A stretch of DNA of 64,000 bases from assembly GCA_025928335.1 (NCBI GenBank), contig JAICJQ010000003.1, positions 1-64,000 of the forward strand. Direction: 5' to 3'. Position numbers and translations under genes: made by a program. Positions 44,082-53,050 of the stretch are shown in pieces. Position 1 is the first letter of the stretch, and each line of letters opens with the position of its first letter. The DNA comes from Gemmatimonadaceae bacterium (GTDB lineage Bacteria; Gemmatimonadota; Gemmatimonadetes; Gemmatimonadales; Gemmatimonadaceae). The notes beneath the pieces were generated by a model. It made no database searches. It saw only the letters and a program-made list of their open reading frames with translations, and was not told the DNA's origin.

Positions 44082-44086
44082 ATCCT

Positions 44087-47000
44087 TCAATCCCCGGCCG
44101 AGGGAATCGCCGCGTGCTCCCCCGTCATCTGCTTCGGCGTCGCCCCAATCCACCGCATGAACGCGTGCCGCCATTCATCGAGGATCTCGTAGCCCGTCGG
44201 AATCACGAGCAGCGTCAGGAACGTGGACGTGATCACGCCGCCGATGACCGCGACGCCGAGCGGCGCACGGAACTGCGCGCCTTCACCGCGGCCGAGAGCG
44301 ACCGGGATCATGCCGGCAATGAGCGCGAACGTCGTCATGAGAATCGGACGCAGACGGATCGCGCCCGCCTCGATTAGGGCCTCGCGCAGCGGCACGCCAC
44401 GTTCCTCGCGCGCCCACTTCGCGAAATCGATCAGCAGAATGGCGTTCTTCGCCACGATGCCCATGAGCAGAATCACACCGATCAGGCTCATGATGTTGAT
44501 CGTCATCCCGGTGATCGAGAGCGCCAGCATGACGCCGATCAGTGAAAGCGGCAGCGACATGAGGATCGCGATCGGATCGATGAACGATCCGAACTGCACC
44601 ACGAGAATCAAATACATGAGGAGCACGGCGAGACCGAGCGCCGAGAAAATCTGCCCGAACACTTCGGCTTGCGACTCGGCGTCGCCGCCGATCGTGTAGC
44701 GCACACCGGCCGGCAGACGCATCTTGTCGAGCCGCTGCTTGATCTCGGCCGTGATGTCGCCCGCCGCGCGGCCGGAGGTGTTCATTTCGACCGTGACGAC
44801 CGGCTCACGGTTCAGGTGGTCGATGATCGCCGGGCCCACCCCGGAACGAATCGACGCAATCTGTCCGAGGGGCATCGTCGCAGGCGCTCCGTTGGCAGCC
44901 TGAACCACCATCGGCAAGCGCTCGAGGTCCGAAGCGCGTTGACGCGATTCGGGCGTCAGACGCACCGTGACTTTGCGTGACTTGCCGCTGGGATCGATCC
45001 AGTAACCGGCATCGATTCCCGCGAAGGCGGGGCGCAGCGATTGCGCGACCTGCCCGACGGTCAAGCCGAGAGTTCCGGCCACCCCGCGATTGAGATCGAT
45101 CTCGAGCTCAGGCTTGAGGCCCTTCGTCGAGAGGCCGATGTCGACCGCGCCCGGAATCTTCTGCACCTCAGCCTTCACCATATCCGCCGCCTGCGCCAGC
45201 GCGGTGACATCCTGTCCGCGGAGCTGGAGCTGAATCGCCTTGAACCCGGCGTTGAAGTCGCTGGTGAATACCGACACCGTCGCTCCGGACATCCGGGCGG
45301 TCTCGAGGCGTAGCTGCTCGGCAAGCTTCTCGACCGAGACGTGACGATCGGTCTTGGGAACGAGGCGGACGTAGATGTTCCCTTCGTCGACGCCGCCCGT
45401 CGCTTGATTGCCGAGCGTCGTGTACGTGTAGATCACCTCGGGATGCGTCTTCGCGATGTTTGCCGCCTCAGCCGCCTTGAGACGCGTGTACTCCATGTTC
45501 GAGCCCGGCGGGGTCTCGATCGCCATGATGAATTCCGCCCGATCGTCCTCCGGGAAAAATGCCGTGCCGACTTTTCCCACCGTCTTGAATGCGAACGGCT
45601 TTCCGGTGAACGTCGCCGCACCGGTCAACAAGAACACGGCGACCCCGGCGACGAAGCTCAGACCACGCACAACACCGTGCAACCGATCCGCCGAGAGGCC
45701 AACCACGACCAGGACGATACCAACGAGCGCGAGTCCCAGGGCGTTGAGGCCCGAGCCGGCGAGGAAGAACGAGGCGAAAAAGCTGAGCGTCGCCGTCGCG
45801 ACCATCGCCGCGCGGTGATCGAGCGCCCAGGCAATAACCTTCTTGTAGTTCACTGCCTGGCGGTTGAACCACTCGTTGAACTTGTCCAACTGCCGCGTGA
45901 TCCATGCGCGCTCGTGCGGCAGCTTGTGCGGATCTGCCCAGTACGCTGACAGCATCGGATCGAGCGAGAACGAGACGAAGAGTGAAACAGCCACGGAACA
46001 GGCGATCGTCAGCGCGAACGGCTTGAACCACTGCCCGCCGATTCCGGGCATAAAGCCGATGGGCACGAAGACGGCGAGGATCGAGAAGGTCGTCGCCGCG
46101 ACGGCAAGCCCGATCTCGTCGGTGCCGTCGTGCGCGGCGGTGAAATGGTCTTTCCCCATCTCGACGTGCCGGACGATGTTCTCTCGCACGACGATCGCGT
46201 CGTCGATCAGAATGCCGATCGCGAGGGAGAGGCCGAGCAGTGACATCGTCTCGAGCTTGAAACCGAGCGCCCAGACGGCGATGAAGCTCGCCAGCACCGA
46301 GATCGGCAGTGCGACGCCGGTGATGACCGTCGATCGCCACGAGTTGAGGAACACGAAGACGACGAGCACGGTGAGCATGGCGCCCAACAAGAGCGCTTCT
46401 TCGACGTTCGTGACGGCGTGCTCGACGCGAACGCCCGAATCCTTCACGAGATCGATCTTCGTTCCCTTCGGCAGCGTCTCCTGTATCTGCGCGAGACGAT
46501 CGCGCACCTTCGCGGCGACATCGGTCGTGCTGTAGCCGTTCGACTTCTTGACGTCGATGCCGATCGCTTCGCGTCCTTCGAACAGGGCGAGCGTCCGTGG
46601 CTCCTCGGTCGCGTCCTTGATCGTCGCGACCTGGGACAGCCGAATCAGCGTACCGTTCCGGTCGGCGATGACGAGGTTCTCGAATTCCGCCGGGTTCTCC
46701 AAGCGGCCGCGCAATCGAATCGCGCGCTCGTCGAGCGCACCGTTCACGCGGCCAACCGGCGCGGCGAGGTTCTGGAGCTGCAGCGCCTGCACGACCTGGG
46801 CGACGCTGACGTTCGCGGCCTGCAACTTGTGCGGATCGATCTCGACGGTCAGCTCTCGCTCGACCTTGCCGAAGATCTGCACGTCCGACACCCCGGGAAT
46901 CGCTCGCAGCTCGCGCGTGATGCCCGGATCGGCGAGTCGGGTCAGCTCGGCGGGCGACAAGACCGAGGAGGAGATCGCGATCGACACGATCGGCCGGTCG

Positions 47001-47401
47001 GCGTTGTTGAACTTCTGGATGATCGGTTCCTTCATCTCGATCGGCAGATCGGCGCGGATCGACGAGATCCCGTCGCGTACTTCCTGCGACGCGACGTTCA
47101 TGTCCTTGCCGAACAGGAACTCGATCATGATCATCGAGTAGCCGTCGTAGGCTTTCCCGATGATGCGCTTCACGCCCGAGATCGAACCGATCTGCTCTTC
47201 GACCGGTTTGAGAATCTCGCTCTCCACGACATCCGGCGAGGCGCCGGGATAGATGATGCCGACCGTGAGAAACTGCGGCGCCACATCGGGGAACTCGTCG
47301 GTCTTCAGTTTGAGCAGCGCGAACAACCCGAAGATCACCATCGCGACCATCGCGACGACGGTGATCAGCGGACGCTTGATTGCAAAATCGGAGATGATCA
47401 T
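44087..47401 (-). CDS. RND efflux pump inner-membrane transporter (HAE1 family)
   Basis: 1104 residues. Conserved start IISDFAIKRPLITVVAMVAM, porter motifs (KTDEFPDVAPQFLTV, YPGASPDVVESEI), TM4 relay [19 protein letters not shown] with the Asp pair, loop [25 protein letters not shown], and TM10 [17 protein letters not shown] roughly 60-residue hydrophobic insert after TM6 (LGLALVGIVLVVVGLSADR, VAGVAVFLLTGAATF) adds extra helices and explains the length above about 1040. Its start overlaps the adaptor stop by 4 bases. It is close in sequence to the pump at 54294, pointing to an old duplication. Confidence 0.95.
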   Translation of the reverse strand: MIISDFAIKRPLITVVAMVAMVIFGLFALLKLKTDEFPDVAPQFLTVGIIYPGASPDVVESEILKPVEEQIGSISGVKRIIGKAYDGYSMIMIEFLFGKDMNVASQEVRDGISSIRADLPIEMKEPIIQKFNNADRPIVSIAISSSVLSPAELTRLADPGITRELRAIPGVSDVQIFGKVERELTVEIDPHKLQAANVSVAQVVQALQLQNLAAPVGRVNGALDERAIRLRGRLENPAEFENLVIADRNGTLIRLSQVATIKDATEEPRTLALFEGREAIGIDVKKSNGYSTTDVAAKVRDRLAQIQETLPKGTKIDLVKDSGVRVEHAVTNVEEALLLGAMLTVLVVFVFLNSWRSTVITGVALPISVLASFIAVWALGFKLETMSLLGLSLAIGILIDDAIVVRENIVRHVEMGKDHFTAAHDGTDEIGLAVAATTFSILAVFVPIGFMPGIGGQWFKPFALTIACSVAVSLFVSFSLDPMLSAYWADPHKLPHERAWITRQLDKFNEWFNRQAVNYKKVIAWALDHRAAMVATATLSFFASFFLAGSGLNALGLALVGIVLVVVGLSADRLHGVVRGLSFVAGVAVFLLTGAATFTGKPFAFKTVGKVGTAFFPEDDRAEFIMAIETPPGSNMEYTRLKAAEAANIAKTHPEVIYTYTTLGNQATGGVDEGNIYVRLVPKTDRHVSVEKLAEQLRLETARMSGATVSVFTSDFNAGFKAIQLQLRGQDVTALAQAADMVKAEVQKIPGAVDIGLSTKGLKPELEIDLNRGVAGTLGLTVGQVAQSLRPAFAGIDAGYWIDPSGKSRKVTVRLTPESRQRASDLERLPMVVQAANGAPATMPLGQIASIRSGVGPAIIDHLNREPVVTVEMNTSGRAAGDITAEIKQRLDKMRLPAGVRYTIGGDAESQAEVFGQIFSALGLAVLLMYLILVVQFGSFIDPIAILMSLPLSLIGVMLALSITGMTINIMSLIGVILLMGIVAKNAILLIDFAKWAREERGVPLREALIEAGAIRLRPILMTTFALIAGMIPVALGRGEGAQFRAPLGVAVIGGVITSTFLTLLVIPTGYEILDEWRHAFMRWIGATPKQMTGEHAAIPSAGD

Positions 47402-48531
47402 GGCTTTCTTCCCGTATCGGCGGCGACGGCGCTCACCTTGATCGGCGTTTTTTCCGAGATGCCACGCGCGGCTCCGAGGAGAATCGTGTCCCCGGCCTGC
47501 ACGCCGCTTCGGATCTCGACCGTTTCAGTCGCTGCATCGCGAATTCCCAGCTCGACGTCGGACCTTTGTACGACACCATTCTTGATGCGCATGACAAACG
47601 GCCGCAGGCCGCGCTCGTCCACCGCGGCGATCGGCAGCACCGGCGCGGTCCGAACGTCGCTCGCCACGTGGCCATCGGCGAACAAACCGCCGACGAGGAC
47701 GCCGTTCTCATTCGGCAGCGAGACGATGATGCGCACCTGACGTGTGGCCGGGTCGGCCACCGGATTGATGTTCGTGATGCGTCCAGTGAAGTGGCGGTTT
47801 GGATAGCCGCTCAGCGTGAAATCCACCGGTATGCCGAAGCGGACCGCGGACAGCTGATCGGCCGGCACGGACGCCTCGAGCCGCATCGTCGTCGGATTCA
47901 CGATCGTGTACAGCGCAGCGCCGGGTTGCACGACGTCGCCGGCGCTCACCGTTCGGGCGCTCACGATGCCGGAGAACGGCGCTTCGACCGTCGCTTTGCT
48001 GAGCTGCTTTTGCGCGTTCGCCAACTGCGCCTTTGCATTCGCGAGCTGTGCCTCGGCGGCCGAGTACTGATTCCGCGTGATCTCGACGTCGCGCTCGGCG
48101 ATCGCGCCGGCTTTGAGGAGCGCCTCGTTGCGCTCCATCTGGCGCTTGTTGAGCTCTACGGAGCTTTGGGCCGTCGTCACCGCGGCGCGCGCCGACAGCT
48201 CGCTCTCGCGAAGCGCCGCGTCGTCGATTCGCGCGAGCAATTGTCCCTTCTTGACTCGCGTCCCCTGCTCCACCGTCGCCTGCAGCACGGTGCCGCCGAC
48301 TTCCGCGCGCACCGTGGCGTTCTGTTCCGGCTGGAGCGTCCCCGAGATCGCCGGACCGGACCTGATCTGCTCAGCCTTCACGATCGCGATGTTCTCCGGG
48401 CCGACAATCATCGCGTTCGGCGTCGTCGCGGACTTGGCCGTCTCCGTGCCTTTGCAAGCGAGTGACCCGCCAACAGCGACAAGGGCGACGAACGAAAGCC
48501 CGCTACGCACGATAGTTCTTGCCCGATTCAT
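47398..48531 (-). CDS. RND efflux periplasmic adaptor (MFP) lipoprotein
   Basis: 377 residues. Signal peptide ends in a lipobox-like GSLAC (Cys26). Motifs: GTLQPEQNATVRAEVGGTVL, VEQGTRVKKGQLLARIDD, a hairpin of short repeats (AAEAQLANAKAQLANAQKQL), VEAPFSGIVSARTVSAGDVV and ITNINPVADPATRQVRI. It is the adaptor of the TetR-TolC-MFP-RND operon, with 4-base overlaps to both neighbours. Confidence 0.94.
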   Translation of the reverse strand: MNRARTIVRSGLSFVALVAVGGSLACKGTETAKSATTPNAMIVGPENIAIVKAEQIRSGPAISGTLQPEQNATVRAEVGGTVLQATVEQGTRVKKGQLLARIDDAALRESELSARAAVTTAQSSVELNKRQMERNEALLKAGAIAERDVEITRNQYSAAEAQLANAKAQLANAQKQLSKATVEAPFSGIVSARTVSAGDVVQPGAALYTIVNPTTMRLEASVPADQLSAVRFGIPVDFTLSGYPNRHFTGRITNINPVADPATRQVRIIVSLPNENGVLVGGLFADGHVASDVRTAPVLPIAAVDERGLRPFVMRIKNGVVQRSDVELGIRDAATETVEIRSGVQAGDTILLGAARGISEKTPIKVSAVAADTGRKP

Positions 48532-50222
48532 GGCTGAATGCTCCCGGTTGGTGCACCCGCGCCTGGCGCGGATTGAGTGCCGTTGGTGGAACGGAACTGC
48601 TGCTGTTGGACCTGTTGTTGATTCTGCTGCTGTTGGATCGCGGCGCCGGCGCCCTGCGCGGCCGCCGCGCCCGTCGTGCCGCCCGACTGCAGCGGCAAAT
48701 CCTTGAGGAGCGCGAGACGCACTTTGGCGACGGCGAGGTTTCTCGCCGCCTGCGCGCGATTCGCCCTCGCCTGCTCGAGCAAGAGCCGCGATTGCGTGAG
48801 ATCGGTCTGCGTCGAGATGCCTTCGCGATACCGCACTTCGTCGATCGCGTACGTCCGCTGTGCCTGATCGACGGTGCCTCGGCTCGCGTCCCAGATCGAC
48901 TGCGCCTGCGCGAGATCGTTGAGCGCGACCCGCGTATCGAGCGCCGCGAACTGCCGCGCCTCTTCACGCTGGGCGCGCGCTTGGCGTACGCCGGCTTCGG
49001 CGACCGCCTTGTCGCCGCGAATGCGCCCGCCGTCGAGAATCGGGAAGCTCGTCGAGAGGCCGACCGTCCAGTTGTTGACACCCGTGCTGAGGTTCGGCAG
49101 CAGTTGCGCCGGGAAATACAGCCGTTGGTACGCCGAAACGATCGACAGTGTCGGGATGCGCTCGGCGCGCGCGACGCGGACCTGCGCCTCCGACGCGATG
49201 AGCGCCTCGTCGGCCTGGCGCACCGGCGCGCGGTCGCTCACCGCGGTATCAGGTGTCGTGGTGGCGATCGCCGGAAGCGTCGGGTTCGACGAGTCGTCGA
49301 TGTGCGTCGTCAGCTCCACCGGCGTGTCGAGCGGCATGTTGAGCAGCTCCTTCAACCGGTAATACGCGACCTGCTTGTTCGACCGCGCCTGGATCTGAAC
49401 GGGGATCTGATTGTCGCGCGTCACCTGTGCGCGAAGCAACTCGTACTCCGATACGTTCCCGACTTGCTTGGCGACCTTCGTCTGTTGCAGTACGACGTCC
49501 GTCTGGGCGACGGACGAATCGGCGATTGCCACGAGCTGGTCGGCGAGCACGGCGTCGAAGTACGCGGACGTCACATCGAGCGCGGCCTGCGCCTTCTGCG
49601 CGTTGACCTCGATGGTCGCCGAACGAAGCTGCGCGTTCGCCGCGCTGTTCTGCGCCGAGATGCGACCTCCGGCGAAGACGTTCTGCGAGAAGCTCAGTCC
49701 AAGGTTCCACTGGTTCGTCGCGCCGAAGCTCGTCTTGCTGAGATCGAAGCCGCCGGAAGACGATGAGGACCCCGACTGGCAGCTGGCAGCTTGGGCGAGC
49801 GCCGCCGCGCGTTCCTCGGGCGTCGCGTTGGCCGCGAGCGTTGGAGCGCAGAGCGCTTGCGTCTTTGGCGTCGTCGTATCGCGCGGCGTGCTTGCCGCGC
49901 TCGAAGCGAAGCTCGAGAACTGCGACTGAAGGGTTTTCGTGTAGGCGGCCGTTCCATTGAGCTGCGGGAAATACTGGCTGCGCGTCTGAAGACGCTGGCC
50001 TTCGGCGCGCACCACGCCCGCGCGCGCGACCTCGATCGACTGGCGTTGCGCGTCCGTGATTTTGAGTGCGTCCTCGAGCGAGAGGCGAACCGTCGCGCCG
50101 GTCGCGCCGACGGTGGGTTGCTGTGCCTCGATGGTCGGCGCCAGCGCGAAGCTGATCGCGAGCGCCACTGTGGTGACTGCGGGTTTCATCGTGAAGGGCC
50201 GGTGAAAAGTTCGGTGTGGCAT
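48528..50222 (-). CDS. TolC-family outer-membrane efflux protein
   Basis: 564 residues from the ATG at 50222, which has GGAGA upstream; an ATG at 50189 is the alternative. Signal peptide (TTVALAISFALAPTIEAQ). Two OEP halves (RLSLEDALKITDAQRQSIEV; AQVRVARAERIPTLSIVSAYQRL in parts), and NVFAGG / FPILDGGRIRGD beta-strand signatures. A Ser/Gly/Cys-containing insert (QAASCQSGSSSSSGGF) and a Gln-rich tail (QQQQNQQQVQQQQFR) are unusual. Its upstream neighbour is TetR, seven bases away. Confidence 0.93.
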   Translation of the reverse strand: MPHRTFHRPFTMKPAVTTVALAISFALAPTIEAQQPTVGATGATVRLSLEDALKITDAQRQSIEVARAGVVRAEGQRLQTRSQYFPQLNGTAAYTKTLQSQFSSFASSAASTPRDTTTPKTQALCAPTLAANATPEERAAALAQAASCQSGSSSSSGGFDLSKTSFGATNQWNLGLSFSQNVFAGGRISAQNSAANAQLRSATIEVNAQKAQAALDVTSAYFDAVLADQLVAIADSSVAQTDVVLQQTKVAKQVGNVSEYELLRAQVTRDNQIPVQIQARSNKQVAYYRLKELLNMPLDTPVELTTHIDDSSNPTLPAIATTTPDTAVSDRAPVRQADEALIASEAQVRVARAERIPTLSIVSAYQRLYFPAQLLPNLSTGVNNWTVGLSTSFPILDGGRIRGDKAVAEAGVRQARAQREEARQFAALDTRVALNDLAQAQSIWDASRGTVDQAQRTYAIDEVRYREGISTQTDLTQSRLLLEQARANRAQAARNLAVAKVRLALLKDLPLQSGGTTGAAAAQGAGAAIQQQQNQQQVQQQQFRSTNGTQSAPGAGAPTGSIQP

Positions 50223-50229
50223 CGTTCGC

Positions 50230-50847
50230 TCAGTCTCCGGCGACCGAACGGCGACGCGACACGAGGCGCGCCGCGTCGGTGGAAATGCCAAGGGCGCGCA
50301 TGAAAACGCGTACGTACTTCTGGGGTGCTTCAGCTTCGGGCTGCGGAAAGCTGTTCGGCATCACGTCGCGCGAGATCGCGTCGCCGAACATGGAGCTCAT
50401 CAGCATCGCGACGGCTGTCTGGATGTCGCCGTCGGGATCGGCGAGGCCGAGCGACTGGAGCCGGAGCACGTAGTCCATGAGGAGCATGCCGGCGCAGTTT
50501 GGGCCTTCACACATGCAGACCGCGGCTTCGGGCCGCTCCTCGATCTCGCCGAACGAGGTCCGGATGAGGGCGCGGTTGTCGCGCATGTGGCCGAGGACGG
50601 ATGCGACCCATTCGGTGAGGTCGCGTTCGGGATCCTGCGGGTTGTCGAGCAGGGGAGGGATCGGCGACTGCGAGACGTGGTTCTGCATCAGCGCTTCGAA
50701 GAGCGCCGCTTTTGAACCGAAGGTGCGGAAGAGGGTGACTTCGTTGACTCCCGCCTCGATGGCGATGAGTCGTGTGGTGGCTCCTCGAAAGCCGTGTTGC
50801 TCGTAGACTCGCTTGGCGGCGTCGAGGATGCGGTCTCGGATATCCAT
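50230..50847 (-). CDS. TetR-family transcriptional regulator
   Basis: 205 residues. N-terminal helix-turn-helix: IRDRILDAAKRVYEQHGFRGATTRLIA then IEAGVNEVTLFRTFGSKAAL. The ligand-binding domain contains a cysteine cluster, VCMCEGPNC (C-x-C-x4-C, about residues 111-118), which could sense metals or thiol-reactive compounds. It heads the efflux operon (TolC, adaptor, RND) and most likely represses it, with its own leader carrying dyads at 50847-50894. Confidence 0.93.
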   Translation of the reverse strand: MDIRDRILDAAKRVYEQHGFRGATTRLIAIEAGVNEVTLFRTFGSKAALFEALMQNHVSQSPIPPLLDNPQDPERDLTEWVASVLGHMRDNRALIRTSFGEIEERPEAAVCMCEGPNCAGMLLMDYVLRLQSLGLADPDGDIQTAVAMLMSSMFGDAISRDVMPNSFPQPEAEAPQKYVRVFMRALGISTDAARLVSRRRSVAGD

Positions 50848-50894
50848 AGGGCTTTACCCTACGGACCCCGACTCAGAAATGCAAGTACCTACTT
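50845..50894 (-). promoter_or_regulatory. Probable operator/promoter of the TetR-RND operon
   Basis: Upstream of the TetR start on the minus strand: AAGTA-CC-TACTT (50883-50894), a short perfect dyad, and TAGGG-CTTTA-CCCTA (50847-50861). Between them a weak promoter-like pair TTGCAT, 17 bases, TAGGGT can be placed. TetR repressors bind such dyads over their own promoter. The dyads are seen; their use is inferred. Confidence 0.45.
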
Positions 50895-50909
50895 ACTTTC
50901 GTTGGCTCG

Positions 50910-51422
50910 TTAGCTCCGGAGCTTTCTGCCCCTTCTTAGGCCACCACCGGCCGGACCGCCGTTGGTCTTGCTTCCTTCCCCCCCTTCGCCCCCTCCGCCG
51001 CCGCGGCGCTTCGTTCGCCGCTCCAGCACGACTTCGTCCTGCACGATCATGTATCGGATCACGCGGTCTCGCGCCTCTGGAAACTCCTTGAGCCGGTCGC
51101 GGAACCGGTCGTTCGACACGATGCTCGCGTTCAACTCGCGGGCGAACGCGAGAATGAAATAGTCGGCATCGGTGCCGGCGGGCGCTTGTCGTACCTCGCC
51201 CGCGTCGACCAGCTGCTCGTAACGGTTCGCGTCATCGATCTGATGTCGGAGCGCCGCATCGACGACGATGATCGGTTCGAGCCCTTCCTCGCGAAGCTTG
51301 TCACGGATCGCTACGATGTTCGACACCTGCGCCCGCTCACCTTCCGTCGAATGCGCGACGTTCGAGCCGTCGACGAGAACGACGTTGCTCGTCGAATCCC
51401 CCTGATTCGCCGGCGCCGTCAT
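50910..51422 (-). CDS. NYN/PIN-like (Zc3h12a-type) ribonuclease-domain protein
   Basis: 170 residues. The core has the PIN/NYN pattern: VVLVDGSNVAHS with the first Asp, EPIIVVDAAL, GTDADYFILAFARELNASIVSNDRFRD with the other catalytic-type Asp residues, as in the Zc3h12a-like NYN group that cleaves single-stranded RNA. The C-terminal 35 residues are basic and Gly-rich (RRTKRRGGGGGEGGEG, GGGLRRGRKLRS), suitable for RNA binding. The start overlaps the stop of the DUF4142 lipoprotein gene by 4 bases, although the two act in different compartments. It ends 62 bases before the TetR start. Confidence 0.8.
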   Translation of the reverse strand: MTAPANQGDSTSNVVLVDGSNVAHSTEGERAQVSNIVAIRDKLREEGLEPIIVVDAALRHQIDDANRYEQLVDAGEVRQAPAGTDADYFILAFARELNASIVSNDRFRDRLKEFPEARDRVIRYMIVQDEVVLERRTKRRGGGGGEGGEGSKTNGGPAGGGLRRGRKLRS

Positions 51423-52120
51423 CCTTTCTTCCCCGCCCGCGCGGCTCGGCGTTCGGCAGCGCGCTTCGCGGAGTCCGCGGCAATGGAATCGGTGACGGCG
51501 AACAGCGCTCGCATCGCGTTGGCGCGCGTGATCTCCGACTGCACTGCAGTGCTCATCGACCCGATGAGCGATGCAACAGCCGGCGCATCGGCGACCGCCG
51601 ACAGCTGCGTGAGATACTGCGCCATCAATTGATGGCCGGCGACCGACTGCATCACGTACGCTCGATCGAAGCCGCGTCCGCCATGCTGATTGATGCTGTC
51701 GATCTGTGCCTGCATCTGCCCTCGTATCGTCGTGCCGAGCGCCGGCAGGAGCGGAGCGATGTGCGCCGCCTCGGCGACTGAATCGATGGAGTGCTGCAGC
51801 GCCGTGTGCTCGCGATACATGGCGGCCGCAAAGGCGCGCACGGTATCCACATGCCAGCTACTCAACTCCACATCGGCGGCCGCGGCCTGCCGTTGATTCA
51901 TCGTCGTGAGCAACGCGAGGACGTTCCCATCGTTCAGCCATTTGATGTTGTCGCGCGGCGCGGCCGAATCCTTGGCAACGTCGCCCGCCGCCTCGGCAGT
52001 TCTCGCCGGACGCGATGCTGCTGCCGCCGGTTGTTTCGAAGCCGGCTTGTCCTTCGCGCATGCCGCGATCGCACCGATCGCGGCGAACGCGCCAATAAAA
52101 CCCCAGGTTCGATTCATCAC
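51419..52120 (-). CDS. DUF4142 lipoprotein
   Basis: 233 residues. Signal peptide with lipobox AIAAC. DUF4142 is a four-helix, ferritin-like bundle: NVLALLTTMNQRQAAAADVELSSW, VRAFAAAMYREHTALQHSID (with the conserved M-x-x-E/D-H), and HQLMAQYLTQLSAVAD. Ser/Ala-rich linker near the N-terminus and a basic tail. The role is unknown; relatives are periplasmic and stress-induced. Coupled to the NYN gene. A second copy lies upstream at 52231. Confidence 0.87.
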   Translation of the reverse strand: MMNRTWGFIGAFAAIGAIAACAKDKPASKQPAAAASRPARTAEAAGDVAKDSAAPRDNIKWLNDGNVLALLTTMNQRQAAAADVELSSWHVDTVRAFAAAMYREHTALQHSIDSVAEAAHIAPLLPALGTTIRGQMQAQIDSINQHGGRGFDRAYVMQSVAGHQLMAQYLTQLSAVADAPAVASLIGSMSTAVQSEITRANAMRALFAVTDSIAADSAKRAAERRAARAGKKG

Positions 52121-52154
52121 TCGAGCTCTCCGGCGAATGCCGTGCGAAAGCAGA

Positions 52155-52178
52155 ATGCCCGGGCCTCTGCCCGGGCAT
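52155..52178 (-). terminator. Hairpin terminator between the two DUF4142 genes
   Basis: Perfect 10-bp stem ATGCCCGGGC / GCCCGGGCAT with a CTCT loop, 53 bases after the stop at 52231 on the minus strand, followed by TCTGCTTTCG. It would separate transcription of the two DUF4142 genes. Confidence 0.65.
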
Positions 52179-52230
52179 CCTTATTCAAAGAGCGCGCCCA
52201 GCCGTCTCTTGCCGGGCTCCGCGATGGTCG

Positions 52231-52881
52231 TCAGGGACTCTTTTTCTTCCCGCTATCGGCTGCGCCGGCGGCCGGAGCCGCGCCCAGTTTGCTCTGGATA
52301 TCCTGCGCCTTGGTGAGGTGCGCCTGGATATTCGGCGTGGCTTTCGTGATCAGAGCCTTGAGCGACGTGTCCTGCGCCGCGCCCTGGGCTGCTTGGAGGA
52401 GCGACAACACGGACTGATGGACAGCGACTTCGTTGTCGATGTACGCTTTGTCCCACGCCGCTCCCTTCGCCATGGCGTTGAGGCTGTCGTGCATCTTCTG
52501 CGCAGCCTGTGGCAGGGTGTCATTGGCCGGCGGTGCCGGAGTGAGATTCAACTTCTTCGCGAGATCCTGCCCGGCTTTCCGTAACGCGTGATGGTCCCGC
52601 ATCATCGTCCGGCCGAACTCCTTGACCTGCGCGTTCGTGCCCTTGGTCGACGCCAGATTGCCATTGGCGCTGTCACCCGCGTTCGCCTCGTCGAGCAAGG
52701 CCGCGATGTTCGCGTCATTGAGCGGCGGCGGAGCTGGTGCCGGCGCTGGTGCGGCAGCGGCCGCTTTCGCGGCGGAATCGGCGGCCGCGGTTGAATCAGT
52801 CTTGTTGTCATTTTTGGCGCATGCAGCCCACAACGCACTCGCGCCGACGAGTGCAATGCCACGAGCAAGGCGAATCGACAT
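52231..52881 (-). CDS. DUF4142 lipoprotein (second copy)
   Basis: 216 residues from the ATG at 52881, which has ACGGAGG six bases upstream; a longer frame to 52959 is not supported. Lipobox-like ALWAAC. An Ala/Pro-rich linker (AAAAAPAPAPAPPP) leads to the DUF4142 bundle: NIAALLDEANAGDSANGNLAST, VKEFGRTMMRDHHALRKAGQD with the M-x-x-D-H motif, and WDKAYIDNEVAVHQSVLSLL. C-terminus KKKSP. It is shorter in its linker but otherwise a paralogue of 51419. Confidence 0.87.
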   Translation of the reverse strand: MSIRLARGIALVGASALWAACAKNDNKTDSTAAADSAAKAAAAAPAPAPAPPPLNDANIAALLDEANAGDSANGNLASTKGTNAQVKEFGRTMMRDHHALRKAGQDLAKKLNLTPAPPANDTLPQAAQKMHDSLNAMAKGAAWDKAYIDNEVAVHQSVLSLLQAAQGAAQDTSLKALITKATPNIQAHLTKAQDIQSKLGAAPAAGAADSGKKKSP

Positions 52882-53050
52882 AGTTCCTCCGTACAGGGTG
52901 ATGCGCCCGGAGCTAGCCGGGGAGTTGGCTGGCCCAGCCACAGCAATTTTTGTACGCACTTCGCCCAGTTGCGTCGGCTAACGGGCCCGCAGTCGACACG
53001 TCTGACGGTGGCTGGTGTAGAGACTAGCAGATTTCTCTAAATCCCACTCC

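Noticed and set aside
46418..47740. A 440-codon open frame on the plus strand
   Set aside because: Antisense to the RND and adaptor genes with the composition of a mirror frame.
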